From Granulicella mallensis (lineage in GTDB: Bacteria; Acidobacteriota; Terriglobia; Terriglobales; Acidobacteriaceae): 64,000 bases of DNA. Numbering within the stretch: position 1 is the stretch's first letter; every line of letters begins with the position of its first letter. Made by a program: the position numbers and the translations under genes. The DNA is taken from assembly GCF_014203225.1 (NCBI RefSeq), contig NZ_JACHIO010000003.1, positions 248,001 to 312,000 of the forward strand. The letters are read 5' to 3'. Shown here one piece after another: positions 1 to 9,497 of this stretch. The notes below the pieces were generated by a model. It was not told the origin of the DNA. It saw nothing but the letters and a program-made list of their open reading frames with translations, and ran no database searches.

Positions 1-127
1 TTGGAGCTTTTACATCCCCTCCTTCCCATTAGATTCTGCAATCGTAGTCGCCCTTCTCGCACCGCCGCGATGTCTTCTGGCCTTGATCCTTGCCATCGCA
101 GCATCGCCGGGGCGGCCTGGAGACACG

Positions 128-2341
128 ATGCAGAAGAGCAGCTCGCAACTTCCCCTATTGATTTTTACGGCAGCCATCCTTGGAGTCGCCAGCGCGTCGG
201 CTCAGGAAACGAAGCGGCCTTGGATGGATTCCCAACTGTCTCCAGGGGAGCGCTCAGAGCTGGTCCTGAAAGAACTGACTCTGGATGAAAAGTTGGCGCT
301 GGTACATGGCAACGGCATGTCGGGCGAGTCGCAGTGGCGGATGCCTCTAACCCCTCTCACCAATGGCGGCGCTGGTTACACTCAAGGCGTCGAGCGCCTG
401 GGTATTCCTCCCCTGATTATCTCGGATGCCGGCTACGGCGTGAGAGCCAGCGGCGCGAATGGAAGATACTCGACGGCGATGCCTTCCAACCTGGGTGCAG
501 CTTCGAGCTGGGATCCAGAGTCCGCGTGCCAGTTCGGCGAAGTGCTCGGCGGCGAACTTCGGGCTCAAGGTTTCGATGTGAGCCTGGGAGGCGGCGTGAA
601 TCTCACCCGCGAACCCCGGAACGGGCGGACCTTCGAGTACGCGGGCGAAGATCCGCTTCTGGCCGGCACTGTTGTTGGCAACATGATGAAGTGCGAGCAG
701 GAGCAACACGTCATCGGCGATATCAAGCACTACGCCGTCAACGACCAGGAGACAGGACGATTCATTGTGAATTCTGTCATCTCGAAACGCGCGATGCAGG
801 AGTCCGATCTATTGGCCTTTCATATTGCGATCTCTATCGCCAATCCCGGCGCCGTGATGTGCTCTTATAACCGAATCAATGGCGACTTCGGTTGTGAAAA
901 TTCCTACACGCTGCAGGATGTTCTCAAGAAGGATTGGGGATTCAAGGGCTTCGTGATCTCGGATTGGGGCGGCACGCACAGTACGGAGAAGGCGTCCTCT
1001 GCCGGACTCGATCAAGAGCAGCCTATGGCCGACTACTTCGGACCGAAGTTAAAGGAGGCGGTAGAAGCAGGGAGAGTACCTCTGTCCGAGATCGATGACC
1101 ATGCTCGCAGGGTCTTGTACGCGGAGTTTTTAGCTGGCATCGTCGATGATCCTCCGCATAAGAGTGTAGTCAACGTAGAAAAAGGGCTTGAGGTTGCGCA
1201 GCGTGTCGAAGAAAAGAGCATCGTTCTCCTAAAGAACAACCAGGCCGTGCTCCCCATCCTTCCGTCCAAGGTCCACAGCATTGCAATCATCGGCGGCCAC
1301 GCGGATGTAGGAATGATCTCCGGTGGTGGTTCTGCACAAGTTGACCCGCCTGACGGCAATGCCATTATGCCCCCTGGTAAAGGCGAAACACATTGGCAGG
1401 ACCATATCTGGTTTCCGACTTCCCCCTTACAGGCTTTGCGAGCGAAGTTGCCGAACACAAGAATTGAATTTAACCCGGGAACGGATCTGCAGTCAGCGGC
1501 AGCTTTAGCCAAGACCGCGGATGTGGCGATTGTCTTCGCCTATCAGTGGGAGTCCGAAGGGATGGACCTGCCGAACCTTTCGCTTCCGGACAGCCAGGAT
1601 ACGCTGATCGCGCAGATAGCGGCGGCCAATCCGCATACGATCGTTGTTCTTGAGACCGGGACTGCCGTTACGATGCCCTGGCTCGACAAGGTGGCCGGGG
1701 TTGTTGAGGTTTGGTATGCGGGCAGCGCCGGGCACAAGGCGTTAGCAAACATCCTTCTCGGGGACGTCAATCCGTCTGGCAAGCTGGCGATGACCTTCCC
1801 CAAGGGGGAGGCGGATCTTCCTCGCCCTTTAATCGCGGACCTCCCTCCGAATGACGAAGGACAAGGACATTATGCTGTGAACTCCGAAACGCGTGTCTCC
1901 AGTTATGCCGTCCACTACGACGAAGGTTCAGAGGTCGGCTACAAGTGGTACGAAGCCCAGCATAAACAACCGTTGTTTCCGTTCGGTTTTGGCCTTTCGT
2001 ATACGTCCTACGCGTATTCCGGCCTAAGCGTCGATTCATCCGCGAAAACAGTCCGCTTTACAGTCAAAAATACGGGCAAAAGGACAGGGACTGAGATCGC
2101 GGAAGTCTACGCCACACTTCCCAAAGAAGCTGATGAATCGTTCAAACGCCTGGTCGGTTGGAAGCGTGTCACGCTCGCGCCTGGCGAGTCACAGGATGTC
2201 ACCGTAGCCATCGATCCACAGGAACTGCAGACCTTCGACGAATCGAAGAACACATGGATGCTTACGAACGGCGAATACGGAATCCTGGTTGGACCGGCTT
2301 CAGAGAGCACCCCTTTGAAAGCGAGCCTTCAGGTTCGCTGA
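128..2341 (+). CDS. Secreted family 3 glycoside hydrolase (beta-glucosidase-like)
   Basis: Exported exo-glycosidase, probably removing terminal beta-linked sugars from plant-derived oligosaccharides outside the cytoplasm. The ATG at 128 opens straight into a signal peptide (MQK, then a hydrophobic run ending ASASAQ, cleavage near residue 25). An in-frame TTG at 83 would only add 15 residues ahead of it and is not preferred. The (beta/alpha)8 domain has the family signatures KHYAVND and VISDWGG; Asp279 in the latter is the expected nucleophile. An alpha/beta sandwich follows, and a fibronectin-III-like domain closes the 737-residue protein, a normal GH3 length. It leads a block with an acyltransferase 61 bp downstream and two more GH3 genes nearby. 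The family is clear; the exact sugar and linkage cannot be read from sequence. Confidence 0.93.
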   Translation: MQKSSSQLPLLIFTAAILGVASASAQETKRPWMDSQLSPGERSELVLKELTLDEKLALVHGNGMSGESQWRMPLTPLTNGGAGYTQGVERLGIPPLIISDAGYGVRASGANGRYSTAMPSNLGAASSWDPESACQFGEVLGGELRAQGFDVSLGGGVNLTREPRNGRTFEYAGEDPLLAGTVVGNMMKCEQEQHVIGDIKHYAVNDQETGRFIVNSVISKRAMQESDLLAFHIAISIANPGAVMCSYNRINGDFGCENSYTLQDVLKKDWGFKGFVISDWGGTHSTEKASSAGLDQEQPMADYFGPKLKEAVEAGRVPLSEIDDHARRVLYAEFLAGIVDDPPHKSVVNVEKGLEVAQRVEEKSIVLLKNNQAVLPILPSKVHSIAIIGGHADVGMISGGGSAQVDPPDGNAIMPPGKGETHWQDHIWFPTSPLQALRAKLPNTRIEFNPGTDLQSAAALAKTADVAIVFAYQWESEGMDLPNLSLPDSQDTLIAQIAAANPHTIVVLETGTAVTMPWLDKVAGVVEVWYAGSAGHKALANILLGDVNPSGKLAMTFPKGEADLPRPLIADLPPNDEGQGHYAVNSETRVSSYAVHYDEGSEVGYKWYEAQHKQPLFPFGFGLSYTSYAYSGLSVDSSAKTVRFTVKNTGKRTGTEIAEVYATLPKEADESFKRLVGWKRVTLAPGESQDVTVAIDPQELQTFDESKNTWMLTNGEYGILVGPASESTPLKASLQVR

Positions 2342-2402
2342 GGGTCTTCACCGAATACCACTTCGAGACTGGAAAGACGAAACGCATAAGGAGACCTCTC
2401 AA

Positions 2403-3551
2403 ATGAACGACGTATCAACCCTGGGTCAGACGGGTAGTGCAGTTCGAGTCGATCGGACAAGCACCGGGAAAGAGCACTTTGAGGTGTTGGATGGATTGAG
2501 AGGCAGTGCAGCCATTCTGATTGTGATCTTTCACGTCTTCAATTACTCCTTTGGCTGGGATACTCCTCTAAGCCTGATGCACCATGCCTACCTGGCAGTC
2601 GATTTCTTCTTCGGGCTCTCCGGCTTTGTCGTCGCCTATGCCTACGATGACCGATGGACACGAATGTCTACCCTCCAATTCTTTCGCATCCGGCTCATTC
2701 GGCTTCATCCGTTGGTGCTGGTGGGCGCAACCTTTGGTCTTCTTGGCTATCTTTTCGATCCCTTCGGCAAGGGGATAAACCACACCTCAGCGCCGATGTT
2801 ACTGCTGGCCTATGTGACTTCACTTCTCCTGTTGCCTTCTCCGCCAGTAGGGGGACGGCAGAACGAAAGCCAGGCACTGAATGGGCCAGCGTGGTCCCTC
2901 ATGCAGGAGTATCTCGGGAATATCGCGTATGCTCTGATTCTTCGCCGGCTGCGTGCGCTCACACTCGGAATCATCTTCGGAGTCTCCGGACTGCTGCTCA
3001 TATGGACCGCTAATATGAAAGGTTCGCTGGATGGAGGCTGGGGATACCCGGAGATCTGGATGGCACCCCTGCGGTTGACCGTCTCTTTTGTGATGGGCCT
3101 GTGGCTGTACCGTATTCAGGCTCGTATCCGCCGTCCCAAAATTGGACTCCTGGTTCTTTCGATTCTTCTTGTGGTCATCTTTCAGGCGCCAAAGCTCCCC
3201 AACGCAGGCGGGCTTTCTTTCAATGGTCTCTATGATGCTGCGTGCGTGCTGTTCTTATTCCCGCTCATCATTATTTGTGGCGCGCACTCTGATGCCGGTG
3301 CAGGCATGATGAGGTTGTGCAAGTTCAGCGGCAGGCTCTCCTATCCCCTCTACATCACACATATCGCGTTCGTATATATCATTGCGAACTTCGCTCATAC
3401 GAGACATCCGTCCAAGTCCGTGCTGCTGACTTATATCTTCCTGCTTCTGCCATTCGTGATTGCTGTAGCATGGCTAGTTCTTAAGTACTTCGATGAGCCT
3501 GTTCGTGCGTGGCTGACCCGCCGCTATGGCATAAAGCGGGCAGCAGCATAG
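2403..3551 (+). CDS. Acyltransferase family 3 membrane protein (OafA/YrhL type)
   Basis: Integral membrane O-acyltransferase expected to move acetyl or another acyl group from the cytoplasmic side onto an exported sugar or glycoconjugate. The 382-residue protein starts with a short soluble stretch, then the family signature LDGLRGSAAILIVIFH (catalytic His in the first membrane segment), followed by about ten hydrophobic segments (for example FFFGLSGFVVAYAY and LVLVGATFGLLGYLF). The C-terminus has the usual KYFDEPVRAWL ending. The ATG at 2403 follows GGAGACCTCTCAA. It lies between two GH3 glucosidases on the same strand, so it may modify the same glycans or surface sugars. Its C-terminal motif recurs in a remnant at 5913-6026, indicating an old duplication. 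The substrate is unknown. Confidence 0.9.
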   Translation: MNDVSTLGQTGSAVRVDRTSTGKEHFEVLDGLRGSAAILIVIFHVFNYSFGWDTPLSLMHHAYLAVDFFFGLSGFVVAYAYDDRWTRMSTLQFFRIRLIRLHPLVLVGATFGLLGYLFDPFGKGINHTSAPMLLLAYVTSLLLLPSPPVGGRQNESQALNGPAWSLMQEYLGNIAYALILRRLRALTLGIIFGVSGLLLIWTANMKGSLDGGWGYPEIWMAPLRLTVSFVMGLWLYRIQARIRRPKIGLLVLSILLVVIFQAPKLPNAGGLSFNGLYDAACVLFLFPLIIICGAHSDAGAGMMRLCKFSGRLSYPLYITHIAFVYIIANFAHTRHPSKSVLLTYIFLLLPFVIAVAWLVLKYFDEPVRAWLTRRYGIKRAAA

Positions 3552-3610
3552 TACCCCAAATAATCGCAGCATAGAAGCCGATTTATTTTCGAAAAACGGA
3601 GGACAAAAAC

Positions 3611-5911
3611 ATGATGTTGAAAAAGTATTCTGCAATCGCTCTTTTTTTTGTCGCAGTCTCTGGTGTCATTTCCGCCGGGGCACAGACAAGTCCCTTCAGT
3701 GCTGAGGCCAAACAGAAGGCCGAGTCTCTCCTGAAGCAAATGACTCTCGACGAAAAGGTCGGTCAACTCAATGAATCGTCCGGTCTAGTGGCGCCTGGCA
3801 TCGCTAAAGAAAAACCAGATGATCTCATTGCCAACGGCGGAGTAGGCTCGATTCTTTGGCAGATGGACGTCAAGGAGATCAATCGCCTTCAGCATATCGC
3901 GGTCGAAAAGTCGCGGCTTCATATTCCGATCATCTTTGGTTTTGATGTGATTCATGGATATCGAACCGTCTTTCCAGTACCGCTGGCGATGGCGTCTTCG
4001 TGGGACCCATCGGTCGAGGAGCAGGCACAACATCTGGCGGCACAGGATGCACGCGCTGCCGGGATTGATTGGACTTTTACGCCGATGGTCGATATCGCGC
4101 GTGACGCTCGGTGGGGTCGCATCGTGGAAGGTGCCGGAGAGGATCCGGTTCTTGGTTCCGCAATGGCTCAAGCACAGGTCCGTGGATTCCAAGGCACGAA
4201 GCTTGGACAGAACAGCGTACTGGTGACCGTAAAGCATTTTGCCGGTTACGGTGCAGCCGACGGCGGCCGCGACTATGACTCTTCCTATGTGCCGGAGGAA
4301 TTACTTCGCAATCTTTACCTGGTTCCCTTTCATGCAGCGGTTCAGGCTGGGGCTGGCGGAGTTATGAGTGCCTATATGGACCTGAACGACGTGCCGGCGA
4401 CTGGCAACCATTGGCTCCTGACCGACGTTCTCCGGAAGGATTGGGGGTTCCAGGGTATTGTGCTTTCGGATGCCTTTGCAGTCGGAAACCTCGTTACCCA
4501 TGGTTACGCGAGCGATAGCGAAGATGCGGCCTATAAGGCGATCACTGCAGGCCTGAACATGGATATGGCGAGTCTCACCTACACACACAATCTTGCAAAG
4601 GTAGTGAAAGAGGGCAAAGTCAGCGAAGCCTACATCGACCAGATGGTGTTGCCGATTCTGGAGGCGAAGTTTGATCTAGGACTCTTCGACCATCCCTACG
4701 TCGACGAAGCCAGTGTCGATGCGGTCCTGAACCGTCCGGAAGGTATCGCGCTCGAGCGCAAACTGGCAGGACGTTCCATGGTGCTGCTTCGCAATGAGAA
4801 CCAAACTCTTCCCTTGTCGAAGGGGCTGAAAAAGATTGCGGTGATTGGCCCTCTCGCAGATGCGTCCCATGATATCGAGGGCGGATGGACGGTGGAGGGC
4901 CTCTTCGGAAAGGGGTCCAAGAGTCATCCGGTGACTGTGCTTGCCGGTATCAAAAATAGGCTGGGTGCCGATACGCAAATCACGCTTGTCGCCGGGCCTC
5001 AGCCGTCGAAGGTCTATACCGGGATGTTGGATCAGTTTCTAGGTACAAAGGCTTTACCTCCGCCTACTCCTCAAGAAACCGCCGACTGGATTGCCAAGGC
5101 CAAAGCAGCGGCCGCCGACGCTGATCTCGTCGTGGCCGTCATGGGTGAAACGGCGAACATGAGCGGCGAAGCGGCTTCGCGAGCCAGCCTGGATCTGCCA
5201 GGAATCCAGGAGCAGATGCTAGAAGCTGCTGTTAGCGTTGGCAAGCCGGTGGTGCTCGTGCTTGAAAATGGCCGGCCACTCGATATTCACTGGGCCTCTG
5301 AACACGTGCCGGCAATCCTCGAGGCCTGGTACCCAGGCACACAAGGTGGCAATGCCGTGGCCGACGTACTGTTCGGGGATGTGAATCCTGGCGGGAAGCT
5401 GCCGGTAAGTTGGCCGGGCGCATCGGGCGTCGAGCCACTTTACTACAACCACACGTTGACCCATGATCCCGAAGATCGCCCTGGATTCACGTCACGCTAT
5501 TGGGATGTCGCTTCCAAACCGCTTTACCCTTTCGGGTACGGCCTCAGCTACACGGCGTTCAAATTCTCCAACCTCCATCTCAGCAAGAACAGCATGAGCG
5601 TGAGCGATAGCAACGAGGTAAGCGTCGACGTCACGAATACGGGCTCTATCGCAGGGGATGCTGTTGCACAGATTTATATTCATCAACGCTATGGTTCGGC
5701 CTCTCGCCCCGTTCGCGAACTCAAGGGATTTGAGCGGGTTCTCCTCCAGGCGGGAGAAACCAAAACTCTCAGGTTTCCTCTTGGAACGGAACAACTGCAT
5801 TTCTGGAGTCCGCAGTCGAAAACCTGGGTGGTGGAACCCACCGATTTCGATGTGTGGGCCGGAGGAGATTCAACGGCAAGTCTTCACGCGGAATTTAAAA
5901 CCACGCAATAA
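3611..5911 (+). CDS. bglX: Secreted/periplasmic beta-glucosidase, GH3, BglX type
   Basis: Family 3 beta-glucosidase of the BglX subgroup, exported to the periplasm, where it would hydrolyse beta-glucosides and short oligosaccharides. The start at 3611 (ATGATG, after GGAGGACAAAAAC) gives a signal peptide ending ISAGAQ. BglX-like features are the N-terminal KQMTLDEKVGQL, the KHFAGYG motif, and IVLSDAFAV, where Asp287 is the probable nucleophile (the usual W after SD is A). The alpha/beta sandwich contains GDVNPGGKLP and PFGYGLSYT, and a C-terminal FnIII-like domain ends the 766-residue protein. It differs strongly from the other two GH3 proteins in the window, so it is not a recent copy. It lies 59 bp after the acyltransferase gene and may be co-transcribed with it. 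Confidence 0.92.
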   Translation: MMLKKYSAIALFFVAVSGVISAGAQTSPFSAEAKQKAESLLKQMTLDEKVGQLNESSGLVAPGIAKEKPDDLIANGGVGSILWQMDVKEINRLQHIAVEKSRLHIPIIFGFDVIHGYRTVFPVPLAMASSWDPSVEEQAQHLAAQDARAAGIDWTFTPMVDIARDARWGRIVEGAGEDPVLGSAMAQAQVRGFQGTKLGQNSVLVTVKHFAGYGAADGGRDYDSSYVPEELLRNLYLVPFHAAVQAGAGGVMSAYMDLNDVPATGNHWLLTDVLRKDWGFQGIVLSDAFAVGNLVTHGYASDSEDAAYKAITAGLNMDMASLTYTHNLAKVVKEGKVSEAYIDQMVLPILEAKFDLGLFDHPYVDEASVDAVLNRPEGIALERKLAGRSMVLLRNENQTLPLSKGLKKIAVIGPLADASHDIEGGWTVEGLFGKGSKSHPVTVLAGIKNRLGADTQITLVAGPQPSKVYTGMLDQFLGTKALPPPTPQETADWIAKAKAAAADADLVVAVMGETANMSGEAASRASLDLPGIQEQMLEAAVSVGKPVVLVLENGRPLDIHWASEHVPAILEAWYPGTQGGNAVADVLFGDVNPGGKLPVSWPGASGVEPLYYNHTLTHDPEDRPGFTSRYWDVASKPLYPFGYGLSYTAFKFSNLHLSKNSMSVSDSNEVSVDVTNTGSIAGDAVAQIYIHQRYGSASRPVRELKGFERVLLQAGETKTLRFPLGTEQLHFWSPQSKTWVVEPTDFDVWAGGDSTASLHAEFKTTQ

Positions 5912-5912
5912 A

Positions 5913-6026
5913 CGTTCGGTGCACGTTGCTTTGCTACTGGCATCGTTCGTGATCCTCTTCGCGTGGGTTGCGGTGAAGTTTTTCGATGAGCCGATCCGCA
6001 CCAAGCTCCGTCACTACAACCTTTAG
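5913..6026 (+). pseudogene. Remnant: C-terminus of a second acyltransferase-3 gene
   Basis: Immediately after the bglX stop, an open frame encodes VALLLASFVILFAWVAVKFF followed by DEPIRTKLRHYNL. This closely matches the last segment of the intact acyltransferase at 2403-3551 (LLLPFVIAVAWLVLKYFDEP). Only the final membrane helix and tail survive and there is no start or signature His region, so this is the end of a deleted paralogue. It ends 31 bp before the PhzF gene start, suggesting that a whole acyltransferase gene once stood between bglX and phzF. Confidence 0.7.
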
Positions 6027-6057
6027 AAGAGGAACGTCCCGCTCTAAAGAGGACACT

Positions 6058-6948
6058 ATGCAAATCCGGTATGCCCTTGTCGACGCCTTCACAGAACGCC
6101 CGCCAGGAGGGAGCCCCGTCGCAATTGTCCCTCATGCCGAGACGCTGGATGAACCCACCATGCGGCGAATCGCGGGAGAGCTTAATCAGGTCGCGACGAC
6201 ATTCATTCTTCCGCCCAAAAATGATTTCGCGGATTGGAGGTTGAGATCTTTCACTACCACTGGCCACGAGGTCTTCGGCGTAGGACACAATTCGCTCGGC
6301 GCGTGGTGGTGGCTGGCCAAGTCCGGAGATCTTATGCTGGATGAAGGCCGCAATCACTTCATGCAGGAGATTGGCGGGGAGCTCTTGCCTGTGGAAGTTC
6401 GCTGCCAGCACAGCCAGCCTGTCACGGTTGCCCTTACGCATATGTCTCCTGTATACGGAGCTGTTTGTGAAGATCTTCCGAAGCTTGCCGATGCCCTTGG
6501 AGTAGAGGACGAGGACATCATGTTGTCTTTGCCGGCACAGGTAGTTTCAACGGGAGTAGCTCATCTGCTTGTCCCAGTAATAGATCGAGAGATCGTAACC
6601 AAGGCTCAACCAGACCCTCAACAACTCAAACGCCTCCTACAAGAAGTAGACGGAGAGGGATGTTACCTCTATTGCCTGGATGACTCCGAGTTACCATCCT
6701 CCGTCGCGCATGCTCGATTTTTCAATCCAGCACAAGGGATTGTCGAGGAGGCCGCTACTGCGACTGCTGCTGTACCTCTGGCCGGCTTCATGCTGAGATA
6801 CGGAATCGCCGGGAACAGGAAAACTCTTTTCATTGAACAAGGGTATGAGATGAAGCGCCCATGCGTTTTAGAGGTTGAGATTGAAGACGATGTTTTGCGG
6901 CTGGCAGGCCGAGCTATCACGGTCATGGAAGGTACGCTTCACATCTAG
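6058..6948 (+). CDS. PhzF-family isomerase/epimerase-like protein
   Basis: Member of the PhzF superfamily, cytosolic two-domain proteins of diaminopimelate-epimerase fold that catalyse isomerisations or have unknown roles. The ATG at 6058 follows AAAGAGGACACT and gives a 296-residue protein, normal for the family. The N-terminal pattern DAFTERPPGGSPVAIV and MRRIAGELNQVATTF match the family; Glu41 in GELN sits where the catalytic Glu of PhzF lies. FTTTGHEVFGVGHNSLGA is the second conserved block and has a His where many members have Leu/Pro. No phenazine genes are nearby, so a phenazine role is unlikely and the substrate is unknown. The stop codon touches the left arm of a large inverted repeat, so the 3' untranslated region is that repeat. 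Confidence 0.85.
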   Translation: MQIRYALVDAFTERPPGGSPVAIVPHAETLDEPTMRRIAGELNQVATTFILPPKNDFADWRLRSFTTTGHEVFGVGHNSLGAWWWLAKSGDLMLDEGRNHFMQEIGGELLPVEVRCQHSQPVTVALTHMSPVYGAVCEDLPKLADALGVEDEDIMLSLPAQVVSTGVAHLLVPVIDREIVTKAQPDPQQLKRLLQEVDGEGCYLYCLDDSELPSSVAHARFFNPAQGIVEEAATATAAVPLAGFMLRYGIAGNRKTLFIEQGYEMKRPCVLEVEIEDDVLRLAGRAITVMEGTLHI

Positions 6949-7274
6949 TGTGGTGAGTCATTAATTCGTTAAAGACAGAGGGTCTGTTCATCACAGCGCG
7001 AAGCGCGTTCCCTGATGCTTCAGCATCAGGGAGACGGAGGGAGCCGTAGCCTTTAGGCTACGGAATAAGGGGCTGGCAAAGATGCGGCCTTTAGGCCCGG
7101 GCCTTCTTTCGGCTGCGAACAAAAGGCCCGGGGCTAAAGCCCAATTCTTGCCTGGCTCTTATTCCGTAGCCTAAAGGCTACGGCTCCCTCCGTCCCGCGA
7201 CGCTAAAGCGTCACGGTTTGCGCTTCGCGCTATGGGGTAACGCTGGTTCTTCAACGAATTAACGACTCACCACA
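6949..7274. repeat. 326-bp nested inverted-repeat element
   Basis: Outer arms 6949-6970 and 7253-7274 are 22-bp inverted repeats with one mismatch (TGTGGTGAGTCATTAATTCG...). Inside, 7033-7069 and 7158-7194 are perfect 37-bp inverted repeats, each containing the palindrome CCGTAGCCTTTAGGCTACGG. Smaller palindromes such as CCCTGATGCTTCAGCATCAGGG also occur. There is no coding frame. It separates the convergent PhzF and GH3 genes and abuts the PhzF stop codon, so transcribed RNA could fold into a very long hairpin acting as a bidirectional terminator. The nesting resembles REP/BIME or MITE-type repeats; a related short palindrome lies at 59086-59125. Confidence 0.9.
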
Positions 7275-7307
7275 CCTGTCCTGCCTGATGTTGTTCTCCG
7301 TTGCAGA

Positions 7308-9497
7308 TCATCGCCCTTTCAAGCGTATGTCTCGCGAGGAGGAGCCCACGTAGGTCACGGCGTCCGGAATGTACCGCCAATCCGTGGCGGACGTGTCCCA
7401 AACGCTTTGGGTCCTGGGCGAGACCGTCATATCGACCTGTTGGCTTGCTCCAGGCTTCAAATGAATCTTGCTCCAGCCACCCAATCGCAGAGGCGGTTCC
7501 CCCGCATAATCAATTCCCAGGTAGACCTGCGGAACTTCTGCACCCTCAACAGTGCCGTCATTCTTGACCGTGAACGACACGTGGAGAGTGTGATCCGGAT
7601 CGCGTTTCAGGGAGAGGTCCGAGTATGTAAAGTGGGTATACGACAGCCCGTAGCCGAACTCAAAAAGCGGTGCAAGTTTCTTGGCGTCGTACCAGCGATA
7701 GCCTATATTGAGTTTTTCGGAATAGACAGGATCTTTAGAAAGGACGCCGGTAGCTCCCCAGGTGGGGGTGTCCTCGTCCCGGGCAGGAAACGTAAACGGC
7801 AGCTTGCCGGAAGGATCCACCTTGCCAAACAAGACATTGGCGATCGCTTTGCCTCCAGCTTCGCCTGGATACCAGGCTTCGACGATCGCCGCGACCTTAT
7901 CTTTCCACGGCATCAAAATCGGATTACCACTTTCGATTACAACGATCGTATGAGGGTTGGCGCTTGCAACAGCCTCTACCAGTTCATTCTGGTTCGAGGG
8001 GTTCTGCAGACTGAGAGTCCTCAAATCTCCGAAGTCTTCTCCAGCGGGCTGCGCGACTACGATAATCGCGAGGTCTGACCGGCGTGCCAGCGCGACTGCA
8101 TCGGCGATTTCGCCCGGACTATAGGCGCGGAAGGGAGCGTGCTCGTCCTGGACCCCAGAAAATTCGACTTCGCTGGCCGGCGATAGGTCGCGAATGGCTT
8201 TTGTCAGGGGTACAGGAACCTTCAGCCACGGACTGCGCCACCATCCGCAGCCATTATGGTCGACGAATTCCAGACCTTCACACCCAGTGAACGAGCCCGT
8301 CACCGGATGCATCGTGTCTCCAGAACCACCACCAGACATCACAGCTACGTCTGCATGGGAGCCGATGACCGCAATACGCTTCAGCTTTGAGGCTGATAGC
8401 GGAAGCTGCTGACGATCGTTCTTGAGCAATACGATGGATTGTTCCTCTACGGATTGTGCAAAGGTCCGCGTCGCATCGAAATCAATCTTTTCTCCACCGA
8501 GGGGAGGATGATCCATCACGCCGGAAGAGATCATTGCGTAGAGTTTGCGGCGCACCATATCGTTGACCCGCTCCTGGGTGATGTCATGGTTGGCCAACGC
8601 AAACAGGACTGGGACACGCCCGAAGTAAGAAGGGCCCGCATCGCTTCCTTCTTCTTCATCAAGTCCGGAGTTGATCGCCTTTGCCGTCGTGTGAGTCGCT
8701 CCCCAGTCCGACTGTACCTGGCCCGGAAAGTGCCATTGCGTTTTCAGAATGTTCGTAAGAAGCACCGAATTCTCGCAGGCATACTCGGCATTCAGCCGGT
8801 TATAGCTGCACATAACGCTTGCCGGATGGCCCTGTTCAACGGCGATTTCAAAAGGTAATAAATAAAGCTCTCGCAGGGTGCGGTCATCGATGCGGCTGTC
8901 TCCACCTATGCGGTTTGTCTCCTGTTCATTTCCCGCAAAGTGTTTGATCGACGCCATTACCTTCTGGCTCTGAGTCCCTTTCGTGCGCGCCGCCAACAGT
9001 TCCCCCGCGAGGAGTGGATCTTCGCCTAAGTACTCGAAGGCTCTGCCTCCTCTGGGCTCTCTTGTGAGATTTGCACCTCCGCCAAGACCCATTGCGAATC
9101 CCTGGGCGCGCAACTGGATCGCTATTTCACTCCCGTAGTCATAAGACAACTGCCTGTCCCAACTGGCAGCAAGTGCAATCGTCGCAGGGAAAGTAGAGCT
9201 CGGCTGGGTTGTGCTCCCTGAACCTGTGGCCGAATCGGAGATATTGATCCCGGGAATATGGAGCCTCGTTACACCCTCGATATATCCGCCTCCGCCACCT
9301 GGCGAGGCATTGGAGGGATACCTGGAGAGAATCAACTGAAGCTTCTCGTCGAGCGTCAACTTCTTCAGTAGTTCATCTGCGCGCCGCCAGACAGCGTCAT
9401 TTGTTATCCCGCTCTCCTGGGCCTTCGGCGTTATCGTGAGGGAAACGGCAAAAGACATCACCAGAAGCACTGCAATCCATACTCGATTAGGCTGCAT
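7308..9497 (-). CDS. Secreted family 3 glycoside hydrolase (beta-glucosidase-like)
   Basis: Third GH3 enzyme of the block, on the opposite strand. The ATG at 9497 (reading leftwards) has AAGGA seven bases upstream and opens a signal peptide ending ITPKAQ; an upstream ATG at 9539 would place the hydrophobic segment internally. Of 729 residues, the barrel holds KHFAGNEQET and QVQSDWGATH, with Asp264 as expected nucleophile, followed by the sandwich domain (GGGSGDTMHP, GKVDPSGKLPF, FEFGYGLSYT) and a C-terminal FnIII-like domain. The domain order is like the gene at 128-2341, and the two share GGG.NLTREPR and the QET block, so they are probable distant paralogues. It is likely exported and acts on beta-glycosides; substrate not determinable. 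Confidence 0.92.
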   Translation of the reverse strand: MQPNRVWIAVLLVMSFAVSLTITPKAQESGITNDAVWRRADELLKKLTLDEKLQLILSRYPSNASPGGGGGYIEGVTRLHIPGINISDSATGSGSTTQPSSTFPATIALAASWDRQLSYDYGSEIAIQLRAQGFAMGLGGGANLTREPRGGRAFEYLGEDPLLAGELLAARTKGTQSQKVMASIKHFAGNEQETNRIGGDSRIDDRTLRELYLLPFEIAVEQGHPASVMCSYNRLNAEYACENSVLLTNILKTQWHFPGQVQSDWGATHTTAKAINSGLDEEEGSDAGPSYFGRVPVLFALANHDITQERVNDMVRRKLYAMISSGVMDHPPLGGEKIDFDATRTFAQSVEEQSIVLLKNDRQQLPLSASKLKRIAVIGSHADVAVMSGGGSGDTMHPVTGSFTGCEGLEFVDHNGCGWWRSPWLKVPVPLTKAIRDLSPASEVEFSGVQDEHAPFRAYSPGEIADAVALARRSDLAIIVVAQPAGEDFGDLRTLSLQNPSNQNELVEAVASANPHTIVVIESGNPILMPWKDKVAAIVEAWYPGEAGGKAIANVLFGKVDPSGKLPFTFPARDEDTPTWGATGVLSKDPVYSEKLNIGYRWYDAKKLAPLFEFGYGLSYTHFTYSDLSLKRDPDHTLHVSFTVKNDGTVEGAEVPQVYLGIDYAGEPPLRLGGWSKIHLKPGASQQVDMTVSPRTQSVWDTSATDWRYIPDAVTYVGSSSRDIRLKGR

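Noticed and set aside
1-127. Open frame with hydrophobic stretch leading into the first GH3 gene
   Set aside because: The reading frame is open from the window edge (AIVVALLAPPRCLLALILAI) but lacks a start in view and precedes a normal signal peptide; it could be chance or the end of a cut gene and cannot be supported.
6058-6948. Phenazine biosynthesis role for the PhzF-like protein
   Set aside because: No other phz gene is present; PhzF-fold proteins are widespread with other roles.
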